Of a stretch of DNA of 9,649 nucleotides, positions 1 to 6,665 are shown piece by piece. Below the pieces are notes generated by a model. The model had not been told where the DNA came from. It ran no database searches and saw only the letters and a program-made list of their open reading frames with translations. Within the stretch, counting starts at the first letter, position 1, and the number at the start of each line of letters is the position of its first letter. A program made the position numbers and the translations under genes. Location: positions 1 through 9,649 of the forward strand of contig DAOVQG010000183.1 of NCBI GenBank assembly GCA_030628805.1, read 5' to 3'. This DNA comes from JAGMDK01 sp023128695. Lineage in GTDB: Bacteria; Planctomycetota; Phycisphaerae; UBA1845; Fen-1342.

Positions 1-59
1 GTGCAATGCATCATGGTAATCCTTTCATCATGTGTATCAGCGGTTCAGACAATAATTTC

Positions 60-90
60 CATCTGTGTTTATCTGTGTTCATCTGTGGTT
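60..90. repeat. Three tandem copies of a 10-bp unit (ATCTGTGTTY-like)
   Basis: Three consecutive decamers, ATCTGTGTTT, ATCTGTGTTC and ATCTGTGGTT, fill bases 61-90. Runs of this kind are recalled as a common intergenic motif in planctomycetes and some other large-genome bacteria. They are not coding. The repeat is followed by an AT-rich stretch (91-112), which could help open a promoter for the downstream gene, but no clear -35/-10 pair was recognised. Confidence 0.7.
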
Positions 91-112
91 AATACAATTA
101 AAAATATCTTTA

Positions 113-147
113 GCTGAATGCTGACCGCTGAAAGCTGATCGCTAATA
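113..147. repeat. Heptamer tandem repeat GCTGANN x4 plus one degenerate copy
   Basis: GCTGA occurs at 113, 120, 127 and 134 with an exact 7-base period, followed by GCTAATA at 141. The units are GCTGAAT, GCTGACC, GCTGAAA, GCTGATC and GCTAATA. The array directly follows the decamer array and ends about 75 bases before the next gene. It looks like a slippage-prone intergenic repeat. No protein is implied. Confidence 0.7.
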
Positions 148-223
148 AGACGCTCGAATATGCAATTTGCGATGTGTAGCGGCTACTCATACCATGCCGA
201 AAACCGTCTCTGGAGACCAAGGT

Positions 224-1621
224 ATGGCTGAGATTCTGTTTCACGGGGCCACGGGGGAAGTAACCGGTTCGCTACACATGATCCGCGTCGACGACCAGTG
301 GGTCGCGCTCGACTGCGGGCTCTATCAGGGCAAACGCTCAGAGTCCGAAGCGAAAAATCGCGCCTGGCCTGTCCCGCCGAAGGACATCGCCGCGGTCGTC
401 GTCTCGCACGCGCATATCGATCACTCGGGCCGTCTGCCGCGGCTGGTGAAGGACGGATTTGAGGGGACGATTTACTGCACCCCGGCGACGCGCGACCTGT
501 GTGCGATCATGCTGCCGGATTCGGCCCATATCCAAGAGGAAGACGTGTTCTATCTGAACAAGCGGCGGCAGCGGAAAGGCCTGGAGCCGATCGAGCCGCT
601 ATATGATTACCAGGACGCCCTGGGAGCGGTGAAGCTGATTCACAGCGTGCCGTACGGGCGGCTGTTTCAGGTCATTCCGGGGCTCTTGGCGTGCTTCCGG
701 GAGGCGGGGCACATGCTCGGCTCGGGCGGCGTGCGGCTGGAATTCGCCAAACGCAACGGCGATACCCCTTCACTGTTCTACAGCGGCGACGTAGGGCGAC
801 CTGATAAGCCGATCCTCCGCGATCCGGCCGAGTTCCCACACGATGAAACCATCATCTGCGAGAGCACCTACGGCGGACGGATCAACGAGCAGGTCATGGA
901 CTCCAAGGAACAGTTGCTCGACATCGTGAGCCGTACGAGCGACCGCGGCGGAAAAGTGATCATCCCGGCGTTTGCGGTCGGACGCACGCAGACGATCGTC
1001 TATTTTCTGCACGAGGCGATGGTCGCGGGGGTCTTGCCGAAACTCCCGGTCTACGTGGACAGCCCGCTGGCGGTGAACGCGACGGACGTTTTCAAGATGC
1101 ACCCGGAGTGCTACGACGCCGAGGCCCGGGCGTTCCATCAGGTGACGGGCGATATTCTGGGAAGCGGGTGCTGCCGGTACATCCGCAACGTCGACGAGAG
1201 CAAGGCGTTGCATGGCCGCCGGGAGCCGTGCGTGATCATCTCGGCCAGCGGGATGTGCGAGGCGGGGCGGATTCGGCACCACCTGAAGAACAACATTGAG
1301 GACTCGAAGAACACGATCATGATCGCCGGCTGGCAGGCGGCCCACACGCTGGGGCGGCGGTTGGCCGACGGGGCCAAGAAGATCACGATGTTCCACGAGA
1401 AATTCAAGGTCAACGCCGAGGTGGTGCAGATTCACGGCTTCAGCGGGCACGCCGATCAGCAAGACCTGCTCGATTTGCTCTCCCCGCGGGTGCCGGGGAC
1501 CAAACGCGTCTTCCTGGTGCACGGCGAGCCGGAGGGGGCCGAGGTGTTGGCGAAGAAACTGCGTGGGGTCGGCTTTCCAGAAGTGGTAGTCGCACAGCGT
1601 GGCTTGCGGGTGGAGTTGTAG
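224..1621 (+). CDS. MBL-fold / beta-CASP RNA-processing metallo-hydrolase (CPSF73/YSH1-like)
   Basis: This 465-residue cytoplasmic protein has the two-domain layout of beta-CASP metallo-beta-lactamases, a family of zinc-dependent RNA nucleases (CPSF73-like exonuclease/endonuclease). The MBL core carries HAHIDH (residues 62-67), a metal-binding His in EAGHMLGS (about 162) and Asp in YSGDVGR (about 189). The beta-CASP part shows Glu in CESTYGGR (about 213), PAFAVGRTQ (about 248-256), SASGMCEAGRI and His in GFSGHAD (about 409). It ends with the RMMBL-like HGEP segment (about 433-436). All metal ligands seem intact, so it should be active. An in-frame ATG lies upstream at 167, but the start at 224 is preferred: GGAG lies 8 bases before it (212-215) and family similarity begins at MAEILFHGA. 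The gene stands alone and its length is normal for the family. The exact RNA substrate cannot be read from sequence. Confidence 0.93.
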   Translation: MAEILFHGATGEVTGSLHMIRVDDQWVALDCGLYQGKRSESEAKNRAWPVPPKDIAAVVVSHAHIDHSGRLPRLVKDGFEGTIYCTPATRDLCAIMLPDSAHIQEEDVFYLNKRRQRKGLEPIEPLYDYQDALGAVKLIHSVPYGRLFQVIPGLLACFREAGHMLGSGGVRLEFAKRNGDTPSLFYSGDVGRPDKPILRDPAEFPHDETIICESTYGGRINEQVMDSKEQLLDIVSRTSDRGGKVIIPAFAVGRTQTIVYFLHEAMVAGVLPKLPVYVDSPLAVNATDVFKMHPECYDAEARAFHQVTGDILGSGCCRYIRNVDESKALHGRREPCVIISASGMCEAGRIRHHLKNNIEDSKNTIMIAGWQAAHTLGRRLADGAKKITMFHEKFKVNAEVVQIHGFSGHADQQDLLDLLSPRVPGTKRVFLVHGEPEGAEVLAKKLRGVGFPEVVVAQRGLRVEL

Positions 1622-1634
1622 GCTGAGAGCAAAC

Positions 1635-1662
1635 AGGGTGCGTGCCTTAACGTACCATTATC
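1635..1662. repeat. Dispersed palindromic (REP-like) repeat, copy 1
   Basis: This 28-base stretch contains GGGTGCG followed by CGTACC, an imperfect inverted repeat, and ends in ACCATTATC. It differs at about five positions from the copy at 7582-7609 and more distantly resembles 3637-3660. Such elements are usually non-autonomous and mobilised by REP-associated tyrosine transposases. No transposase lies in this window. Confidence 0.5.
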
Positions 1663-1962
1663 TTACAAGCTGACCGGCGTGTAACATGCCCACGCAAGCG
1701 TTGAGCATGCCACCCGCCACCTCCCCCAATAGAGCCCAAACCTCGCCTCTTGCGAGCATTAACCCGCCACTTGCGGAATCGCTGATCCCAGCCGGTTTGC
1801 ATTGGGCGGGCGCTTGTGGTAATCTACATATGGTCTCCGCGACGTTTCCCGGCCTAATGCTGCGGGGAACGGTATGCTGGAGGCCCTGGGCTGAGGTGCC
1901 GCGGGCACGTGGACTCTCAGGGCATATCGCCACGCACCTCGGCGGGCAATTGCAGTATTTCT

Positions 1963-1970
1963 AGGAGGAG
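1963..1970 (+). promoter_or_regulatory. Strong ribosome binding site AGGAGGAG
   Basis: AGGAGGAG lies 7 bases upstream of the ATG at 1978. It decides the start against the longer in-frame ATG at 1909, which would place 23 polar residues before the signal peptide. Confidence 0.8.
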
Positions 1971-1977
1971 AACAACG

Positions 1978-3234
1978 ATGACACGTCACCTGTTTGTTTC
2001 CGTAACGTTGATCGGGCTTGCGCTATGCGCGTTGGCCCAGGCCCAGACCACCTGGTACGTGGACGACGACTGTCCCAACCCTCCCGGGACGGGAACGCTC
2101 GAGGACCCCTTCTGCACGGTGCAAGATGCCGTCGACGTCACGGTCGATGGCGATATCGTGGAAGTGGCCCCCGGCGTCTACGAGGACGGTATCGACATCC
2201 ACAACCTGAACATCACCATCATCAGCACGGATGGGCCGTACGCTACGAAGCTGGGGCCCGCCACGGGCAACCCCGGCCTGCCCGATACTATGGTCTCCAT
2301 CGAAAACTGCGCCGGCGCCGGCGTCCGGCTCGAGGGATTTACCATCCGGAACGGCCACGGGCACCAGGGCTTAGGTCTTGCCGGCGGCGTCGGAATCTTC
2401 AGTTCCACAGCGGTGTTGGAAAACGACATTGTCCAGGGCAACTCGGCATTCAGCGCGGGCGGCGGCATTTATATCAGTAACGCCACCGACACCGTGCGGA
2501 TCGTCAATTGCCTGATTACACACAACCAGGCGGTCTTCGTTCCTGATCCTGAGTACGGGGGCGGCCTGTACGTCGAGAATTCGGATGTCCTGATCCGAGG
2601 TTCAACCTTCTCCGATAACCACGCCCGCCTGTGCGGCGGCGCCATCTTCTGCTACGGGTCAGGGAGCCTGACCATCCGCGACTCGATCCTCTGGGGTGAC
2701 ACGGCGGACGCCGAGGGGCCGGAGATCTACTTGTGGGGGGTGGGGCCAGAAGGGATCACCTTCTCCCTTGACTACAACGATCTGGAAGGGGGTTTGGATG
2801 CCATTGTCTTTATGGGTATCGGCGTATACAACGAACCCATCGGGAACATCGCCGAAGACCCGGAGTTCATCGACGCGCCGGCGTACCACGTGCCCTGCTG
2901 CTCGCCGGTCGTGAACGCCGGGACGCCGGACTTCACCCCGATCTACGAAACCGATATCGACGGCCAGTTCCGGGTATTGGACGGCCGGTACGACATGGGG
3001 GCCGACGAGGTGGACCTGTCGCTCGTCCTCGACGGCGATTTCGACGACGACGGAGTCGTGGACTTCCTCGATTTTCTCAAGTTTGCGAACTGCTTCACCG
3101 GGCCGTGCGGCGATCCGCCCTGCTACCCGCCGCTATACGAGGGGTGTTGCACCATCGGAGACTTCGAGGACGACGGGGACGTCGACATGGACGACTTCGC
3201 CGCGTTCCAGCTTGTCTATGAGGGCGGGGACTAA
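1978..3234 (+). CDS. Secreted right-handed beta-helix protein with C-terminal dockerin-like repeats
   Basis: This 418-residue protein is predicted to be exported. Residues 1-22 form a signal peptide (MTRHL, hydrophobic core, ALAQA) with likely cleavage after AQA. The mature part opens with TTWYVDDDCPNPPGTGT and TVQDAVD...GDIVEVAPGVYEDG, the typical first coils of a pectate-lyase-like parallel beta-helix (DUF1565-type). Turns such as GFTIRNGHG, GGGIYISN, GGGLYVEN and GGAIFC follow. The last 67 residues (352-418) hold two Asp-rich calcium-binding loops, DGDFDDDGVVDFLDF and GDFEDDGDVDMDDF, resembling dockerin type I repeats and separated by a Cys/Pro-rich linker. In planctomycetes such ends are common on surface or secreted proteins and do not imply a cellulosome. 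No catalytic residues were recognised, so a structural, binding or polysaccharide-related role is possible. It resembles the protein encoded at 7981-9649 in architecture. Confidence 0.85.
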   Translation: MTRHLFVSVTLIGLALCALAQAQTTWYVDDDCPNPPGTGTLEDPFCTVQDAVDVTVDGDIVEVAPGVYEDGIDIHNLNITIISTDGPYATKLGPATGNPGLPDTMVSIENCAGAGVRLEGFTIRNGHGHQGLGLAGGVGIFSSTAVLENDIVQGNSAFSAGGGIYISNATDTVRIVNCLITHNQAVFVPDPEYGGGLYVENSDVLIRGSTFSDNHARLCGGAIFCYGSGSLTIRDSILWGDTADAEGPEIYLWGVGPEGITFSLDYNDLEGGLDAIVFMGIGVYNEPIGNIAEDPEFIDAPAYHVPCCSPVVNAGTPDFTPIYETDIDGQFRVLDGRYDMGADEVDLSLVLDGDFDDDGVVDFLDFLKFANCFTGPCGDPPCYPPLYEGCCTIGDFEDDGDVDMDDFAAFQLVYEGGD

Positions 3235-3240
3235 CCGCGC

Positions 3241-3281
3241 GGGATAAATAGGGACAGCCAGAAAGCGCCGGGATAAATCGG
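3241..3281. repeat. Pair of GGGATAAAT(A/C)GG direct repeats
   Basis: GGGATAAATAGG at 3241-3252 is repeated as GGGATAAATCGG at 3270-3281, with one mismatch in 12 and a 29-base period. The first is followed by GACAGCC. Strings like AAATAGGGACAG are often found at the ends of elements linked to REP-associated (IS200-like Y1) transposases. A related string, ATAAATATGGACGGTCACC, occurs at 7476-7494 on the other side of the island. The element identity is an inference. Confidence 0.4.
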
Positions 3282-3290
3282 CACGGAGTA

Positions 3291-3425
3291 GCGGATGCAA
3301 GAGCCGTACATGGAAGGTGTAGCGAACCACCATGGCTCCGAGTCATGCGCCGGTGGCGGTAACGTCGCGGATGAAGCGTTGACAGGGGAAAACGCAGGCC
3401 GGCTATTGAGCTCCGAAATCACAGG
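3291..3425 (+). mobile_element. Possible group II intron 5' fragment (no reverse transcriptase)
   Basis: The DNA reads in order GCAAGAGCCGTACATGG, GGTGTAGCGAACCACC, CCGAGTCATGCGC, GAAGCGTTGACAGGGG and TTGAGCTCCGAAATCACAG. From memory this order matches the RNA/leader region found upstream of LtrA-type reverse transcriptases in several bacterial group II introns. There, spurious peptides beginning MQ(E/K)PY..GVA.H..PESC are often annotated, and the equivalent peptide is present here from 3295. No reverse transcriptase or domain V hairpin follows, so this would be a dead fragment. The assignment relies on recall without alignment. Confidence 0.35.
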
Positions 3426-3431
3426 TCCGGG

Positions 3432-3578
3432 ACGCCGACCTCGCTCCGCGACATCGACCGTGTCCATGTTGCCGACTTGCTCGGCGTCGGCCTGATCGAC
3501 GACCACATTCGCTCGGCTCTGCCACGGGACCTGCTGGCTCGCTTGGAGGAGATTAAACTGGGGCTGGACATTGACTAA
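3432..3578 (+). pseudogene. 3' remnant of a gene, nucleotidyltransferase-like C-terminus
   Basis: In the frame ending with TAA at 3576-3578 the translation runs TSLRDIDRVHVADLLGVGLI, then DDHIRSALPRDLLARLEEIK and LGLDID-stop. The codons are GC-rich at the third position and the peptide is amphipathic and plausible. It resembles the end of a family of small planctomycete/proteobacterial nucleotidyltransferase-like (toxin-antitoxin or Abi-type) proteins, with the pattern RVHLxDMIxxGLVDxxWxxxLPPELAxRLxxLL. There is no start codon with a ribosome site, and the upstream sequence is the intron-like fragment, so only the last 45 or so codons survive. Function is not certain. Confidence 0.4.
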
Positions 3579-3636
3579 TCCTGCCTCACTCCCCCCCGTT
3601 TTCAGGTATCGTACTTGTGATGACGCGCAGTTGTGT

Positions 3637-3660
3637 AGCGTGCGCCCCGGACGCACAAAT
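3637..3660. repeat. Dispersed palindromic (REP-like) repeat, copy 2
   Basis: GTGCG at 3640-3644 and CGCAC at 3652-3656 form a 5-base stem around CCCCGGA. Its layout (AGCGTGCGCCCC then GACGCACAAAT) parallels AGGGTACGCCCC then GACGCACCATT at 7582, including the CCCC run. It is the most diverged of the three copies in the window. Confidence 0.4.
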
Positions 3661-3820
3661 CACGGTCGGCTTACAAGAGAATAGTGCGTCGAGGGACGCA
3701 ACCTACCGGCTACGAAAAGGGACCGGAACACAGGCCCAGACCTGACTCCGATCATCGCGGGAAGTAATACGTGATCGCGGCGTGGAGGCGGGGTGCTGCG
3801 CCGTCGAGGTCCGAAACTCG

Positions 3821-3850
3821 TTGACACCGGCCACTCGGCACGGCGACAAT
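3821..3850 (+). promoter_or_regulatory. Candidate sigma70-type promoter for the methylase operon
   Basis: TTGACA (3821-3826) matches the -35 consensus fully. After 18 bases, GACAAT (3845-3850) matches four of six -10 positions. It lies about 50 bases upstream of the ATG at 3900, a normal leader length. Since that short gene overlaps the methylase start, the same promoter would transcribe the whole island. In a GC-rich planctomycete such matches can arise by chance, and promoter rules differ somewhat from Escherichia coli. Confidence 0.35.
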
Positions 3851-3899
3851 GCGGGCCGGACGCTGCTGTGGCGGTCAACTCGCATAGGAGCAAGTTGTT

Positions 3900-4022
3900 A
3901 TGGCCAACGACTCTATTCCGTGCCCGGACGCCCAGTTCCACGCCTGGCAGAACAACTTCGTCACGTACGTCAACGGCCACCCGGCCGATTTGGGACTCGC
4001 GACCGGGGAGCATGAGCCATGA
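3900..4022 (+). pseudogene. 40-codon N-terminal remnant of a planctomycete hypothetical protein
   Basis: This short open frame begins MANDSIPCPDAQFHAWQNNF and ends GLATGEHEP. AGGAG (3886-3890) lies 9 bases before the ATG. From memory the sequence matches the N-terminus of widespread planctomycete proteins beginning MANDxIPRPDAxFxxWQxNFVTYVNxxLAxLGL, which normally continue for well over 100 residues. Here it stops after 40 codons. Its TGA (4020-4022) overlaps the methylase ATG (4019-4021) as ATGA. It therefore looks like a host gene cut by the incoming island, whose expression signals may now serve as a translated leader for the methylase. Whether the peptide itself does anything is unknown. 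Confidence 0.6.
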
Positions 4023-5029
4023 AACGTCCGACCGCATTGGATTTGTTCAGCGGTTGCGGGGGGCTGACCGAGGGCTTGAAGCAAGCGGGCTTCTGCGTGT
4101 TGGGGGCCGTCGAAATTGACAAGGTCGCCGCAGAAACCTATCGCTTGAACCACCCCACTGTCCATCTGTGGCGCCGGAACATCCTCAGCTTATCCGTTCC
4201 CGAGGTCATGCGCACTCTCGCCCTGAAGCCCGACGAGCTTTCCCTTCTGGCAGGCTGTCCTCCTTGCCAGGGTTTCTCCACGTTGCGCACGCTTAACGGC
4301 TCCCGCTCCATAGAGGACGCCCGCAACGATCTGGTCCTGCAATTGCGTCGATTCGTCAGGGGCCTGCGTCCGAAGACGGTGATGCTCGAAAACGTCCCCG
4401 GCCTGGCTGTCGACCACAGGATGCAAACACTCGTAGCCGAACTGGAATCGTGTGGCTACCTGGCACACTACCGAGTATGTGACGCCGCGAATTACGGAGT
4501 CCCACAGCGCCGCAAGCGCGTTATTCTCCTCGCCGGGAGGGACGCCAGGCCGCGATTCGCCCCAAAGTCGCGTACCCGCAAGACCGTCCGGGACGCCATC
4601 GGTTCGTTACCCCCCCCGGGTGACAGCGGCGACCCGATTCACGGCCTGCCCGAGAATCGTAGCGAACGTGTCAGACGGCTTATCCGCCGCATCCCCAAGA
4701 ACGGCGGCAGCCGAACCGATCTACCCGACTCCGCCCAATTGCCCTGCCATCAGAACTGCGACGGCTTCAAGGATGTGTATGGCCGCATGGCTTGGGACAA
4801 GGTCGCCCCAACGATCACAACGGGATGTTTCAATCCGTCGAAAGGCCGCTTCTTGCACCCCGACCAAGACCGCGGCATCACGATGAGAGAAGCCGCCCTG
4901 TTACAGACGTTCCCAGAGAAATACGTGTTTCGACGTGAAACGGGCAAGACGAAGATCGCTGAGATGATTGGCAATGCGCTTCCTCCGGCGTTTATTCGCC
5001 TTCACGCTCAAGCACTGAGAAGGGGCTAA
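4019..5029 (+). CDS. DNA (cytosine-5-)-methyltransferase
   Basis: This 336-residue enzyme transfers a methyl group from S-adenosylmethionine to C5 of cytosine within a specific DNA site. It has the standard order of C5-methylase motifs: I, LDLFSGCGGL (residues 8-16) for AdoMet binding; IV, GCPPCQGFS with catalytic Cys83; VI, LENVPG with Glu124; VIII, VPQRRKRV (161-168); IX, APTITTG and RGITMREAALLQTFP (about 263-299); X, IGNALPP (317-323). The target-recognition region between VIII and IX is short (about 175-255), and its site specificity cannot be read. GGGGAG (4005-4010) lies 8 bases before the ATG. The gene overlaps the preceding remnant by four bases, and the ATPase gene begins three bases after its stop. 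With a Vsr gene downstream it is likely a Dcm-like or restriction-type methylase. It seems intact and active. Confidence 0.95.
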   Translation: MKRPTALDLFSGCGGLTEGLKQAGFCVLGAVEIDKVAAETYRLNHPTVHLWRRNILSLSVPEVMRTLALKPDELSLLAGCPPCQGFSTLRTLNGSRSIEDARNDLVLQLRRFVRGLRPKTVMLENVPGLAVDHRMQTLVAELESCGYLAHYRVCDAANYGVPQRRKRVILLAGRDARPRFAPKSRTRKTVRDAIGSLPPPGDSGDPIHGLPENRSERVRRLIRRIPKNGGSRTDLPDSAQLPCHQNCDGFKDVYGRMAWDKVAPTITTGCFNPSKGRFLHPDQDRGITMREAALLQTFPEKYVFRRETGKTKIAEMIGNALPPAFIRLHAQALRRG

Positions 5030-5032
5030 GCC

Positions 5033-6664
5033 ATGAGTGATTCGCCATTCGAGATGCGGTTTGACCCCGGTACGATCAAACACCTCGGCGTGCGAATGTA
5101 CTCAACATTGCCGCCCGCGATTGCAGAGATCATCGCAAACGCGTATGACGCGGATGCGTCGCAGGTCACGGTCAAACTTTGCGAAGAAGACGGCAAGCCT
5201 GCTGCGATCACCGTTGCCGACGACGGTGACGGTCTAACACAAGACGAAATCAACAATAAGTTCCTAGTGATCGGACGCAACCGACGCGACGAGGGCGATG
5301 AGCCGTCGCCGATACACGGCAGAAAACGGATTGGCAAAAAGGGGCTGGGTAAGCTCGCACTGTTTGGGCTGGCCAAGAGGATTACCATAACTACTTGCCG
5401 GGACGGAAAACGCAATGTATTCATTCTTGACTGGGACGAATTGAACAACGCCGTTGGCGTCTACAAGCCGACGGCCACGGAAGTTGATCAGCCCACGGAT
5501 GAGCCGAACGGCACCGCTGTTTCCCTGACAGGCTTAAAGCGAAAGTCGCCGTTCGACGCCGCGGGGCTTGCGGACAGCCTATCGCGCCTTTTCATTATCG
5601 ACGACAACTTTAATCTTGTGATTGAGGCATCCAACGGTGACCGAATAGCGATTGACAACAATCGCAGGTACCGCACGCTCGAGGTCGAATTCACGTGGGA
5701 TATTTCCGAAACTCAATTCGTACCAAAGGGGTCACCCTACACCGGAAAACTTACGGGAATGTTGATGACAGCCGAGACGCCCATTACGCCCGCCTCGGGC
5801 CTACGAGGGATCACGCTGTTCTCGCGTCAGAAGCTCGTCAATGCGCCGGAGTTCTTCTCTTCAAGCACGTCGAGCCATTTTTATCAATACCTGACGGGGT
5901 GGATTAGTGTTGATTTCATTGACGACCTCGATGACGACGTCATCTCCACGAATCGCCAGTCACTCGACTGGGAGCATTCCGAGATGGCGAAGTTGAGGCT
6001 CTTTCTCGCAGGGATCGTGTCACAGGTGAACATCGATTGGCGGAGGAAACGAAAGGAGAAGAAAGAAGAGGAACTTAAGGAGACGACAGGCATCGATACG
6101 GAAGCGTGGATGAATACGATGCCAGCCGATGTGAAGGCCAGCGCCAGTCAGATTATCGAGAGCCTTGGCGGCGAAGATGCTCTTGAAAAATACACGCCTG
6201 TCATCAAGTCGCTTCATGACCTTGTTCCCGAATATCCACTCCTGCATTGGAGGCATTTGCATGACAACCTGCGGGATAGGATCAAAGCGTACTACGAGAA
6301 CAGGCAATTCGGCGTTGCGGCAAGTCAGGGAGTTCAAATCTATTGTGAGATTATCCGCAATTTGACGGGTCTGAACTTAGATGGCAGGAAGTTGGTCGAT
6401 CCGGTATTCAATGAACAGGGCACCAATTTGCCTCACGTGCAACTCAATGACCTCGCCACGGAATCAAAAAAGAACATCCAAGAAGGTCAAGCGCATTTAT
6501 CGCGCGGGGTAGTGACCGGATTTCGAAATCCGATACAACACGCGCCCATAGATTCGAGTGTGCCAGCAGTATTTTCAGAACTCGACTGCTTGAACATTCT
6601 GAGTTTGGTTTCGTACTTGGTCACGCGACTTGATAACGCGAAAGTGAATCCAACTGGTCAGTAA
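5033..6664 (+). CDS. GHKL (MutL/MORC-like) ATPase with C-terminal Ymh/HEPN-like domain
   Basis: This 543-residue protein has an N-terminal GHKL (gyrase/Hsp90/histidine kinase/MutL) ATP-binding domain. Visible boxes are AEIIANAYDADA (31-42, catalytic Glu32 and Asn36), VADDGDGL (61-68) and GKKGLGKLALFG (101-112). ISTNRQSLDWE (304-314) probably belongs to the transducer part. A highly charged helix, RRKRKEKKEEELKE (337-350), links to the C-terminus. From about residue 408 the sequence fits the TIGR02391/Hypoth_Ymh family: HLHDNLRDRI, a GRKLVDPVF block, LATESKKNIQEG and GFRNPIQH. The last contains R498-x4-H503, the HEPN ribonuclease signature. AGGGG (5021-5025) precedes the start by 7 bases. Such ATPases are known beside methylase and Vsr genes in restriction-type operons (Iyer, Abhiman and Aravind 2008, recalled). 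Here it would act as a sensor/coupler, possibly with its own RNase activity. Codon use appears less GC-rich than the flanking genes, fitting transfer. Confidence 0.85.
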   Translation: MSDSPFEMRFDPGTIKHLGVRMYSTLPPAIAEIIANAYDADASQVTVKLCEEDGKPAAITVADDGDGLTQDEINNKFLVIGRNRRDEGDEPSPIHGRKRIGKKGLGKLALFGLAKRITITTCRDGKRNVFILDWDELNNAVGVYKPTATEVDQPTDEPNGTAVSLTGLKRKSPFDAAGLADSLSRLFIIDDNFNLVIEASNGDRIAIDNNRRYRTLEVEFTWDISETQFVPKGSPYTGKLTGMLMTAETPITPASGLRGITLFSRQKLVNAPEFFSSSTSSHFYQYLTGWISVDFIDDLDDDVISTNRQSLDWEHSEMAKLRLFLAGIVSQVNIDWRRKRKEKKEEELKETTGIDTEAWMNTMPADVKASASQIIESLGGEDALEKYTPVIKSLHDLVPEYPLLHWRHLHDNLRDRIKAYYENRQFGVAASQGVQIYCEIIRNLTGLNLDGRKLVDPVFNEQGTNLPHVQLNDLATESKKNIQEGQAHLSRGVVTGFRNPIQHAPIDSSVPAVFSELDCLNILSLVSYLVTRLDNAKVNPTGQ

Positions 6665-6665
6665 A

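Larger units (their letters stand above)
1622..1977. other. Intergenic region: palindromic repeat and leader of the beta-helix gene
   Basis: No convincing gene is present. An open frame at 1686-1964 has no family-like sequence and a poor composition. The region holds one copy of a dispersed palindromic repeat (1635-1662) and a two-tier hairpin just upstream of the next gene. In the hairpin, GCCCTG at 1883-1888 pairs with CAGGGC at 1918-1923, and inside it GTGCC (1896-1900) pairs with GGCAC (1904-1908). A weak promoter-like pair, TTGCAT (1797-1802) and TAATCT (1820-1825) with a 17-base gap, may drive the beta-helix gene, but each box matches the consensus at only three positions. No U-tailed terminator was seen after the MBL gene. 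Confidence 0.5.
3235..3899. other. Gene-poor region packed with mobile-element and gene remnants
   Basis: No intact gene was found in these 665 bases. In order they hold a GGGATAAAT direct repeat pair (3241-3281), a group II intron-like fragment (about 3291-3425), the 3' end of a decayed gene (about 3432-3578), a dispersed palindromic repeat (3637-3660) and a small perfect hairpin TGCGTC-gagg-GACGCA in the 3680s. A promoter candidate (3821-3850) lies upstream of the following operon. Open frames on either strand here mostly match these remnants or look random. The mixture suggests repeated insertion and deletion at this locus. Confidence 0.6.

Noticed and set aside
770..1522. Long minus-strand open frame inside the MBL/beta-CASP gene
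   Set aside because: It is Arg/His/Val-rich, has no family-like motif and is the antisense shadow of a gene whose motifs are all intact.
1686..1964. 92-codon open frame before the beta-helix gene
   Set aside because: No recognisable motif or good ribosome site. It contains the leader hairpin and the ribosome site of the next gene, so it is more likely untranslated leader.
4452..4886. Plus-strand 144-codon frame inside the methylase gene
   Set aside because: Pro/Ser/Arg-rich wrong-frame reading; the overlapping methylase carries all family motifs.
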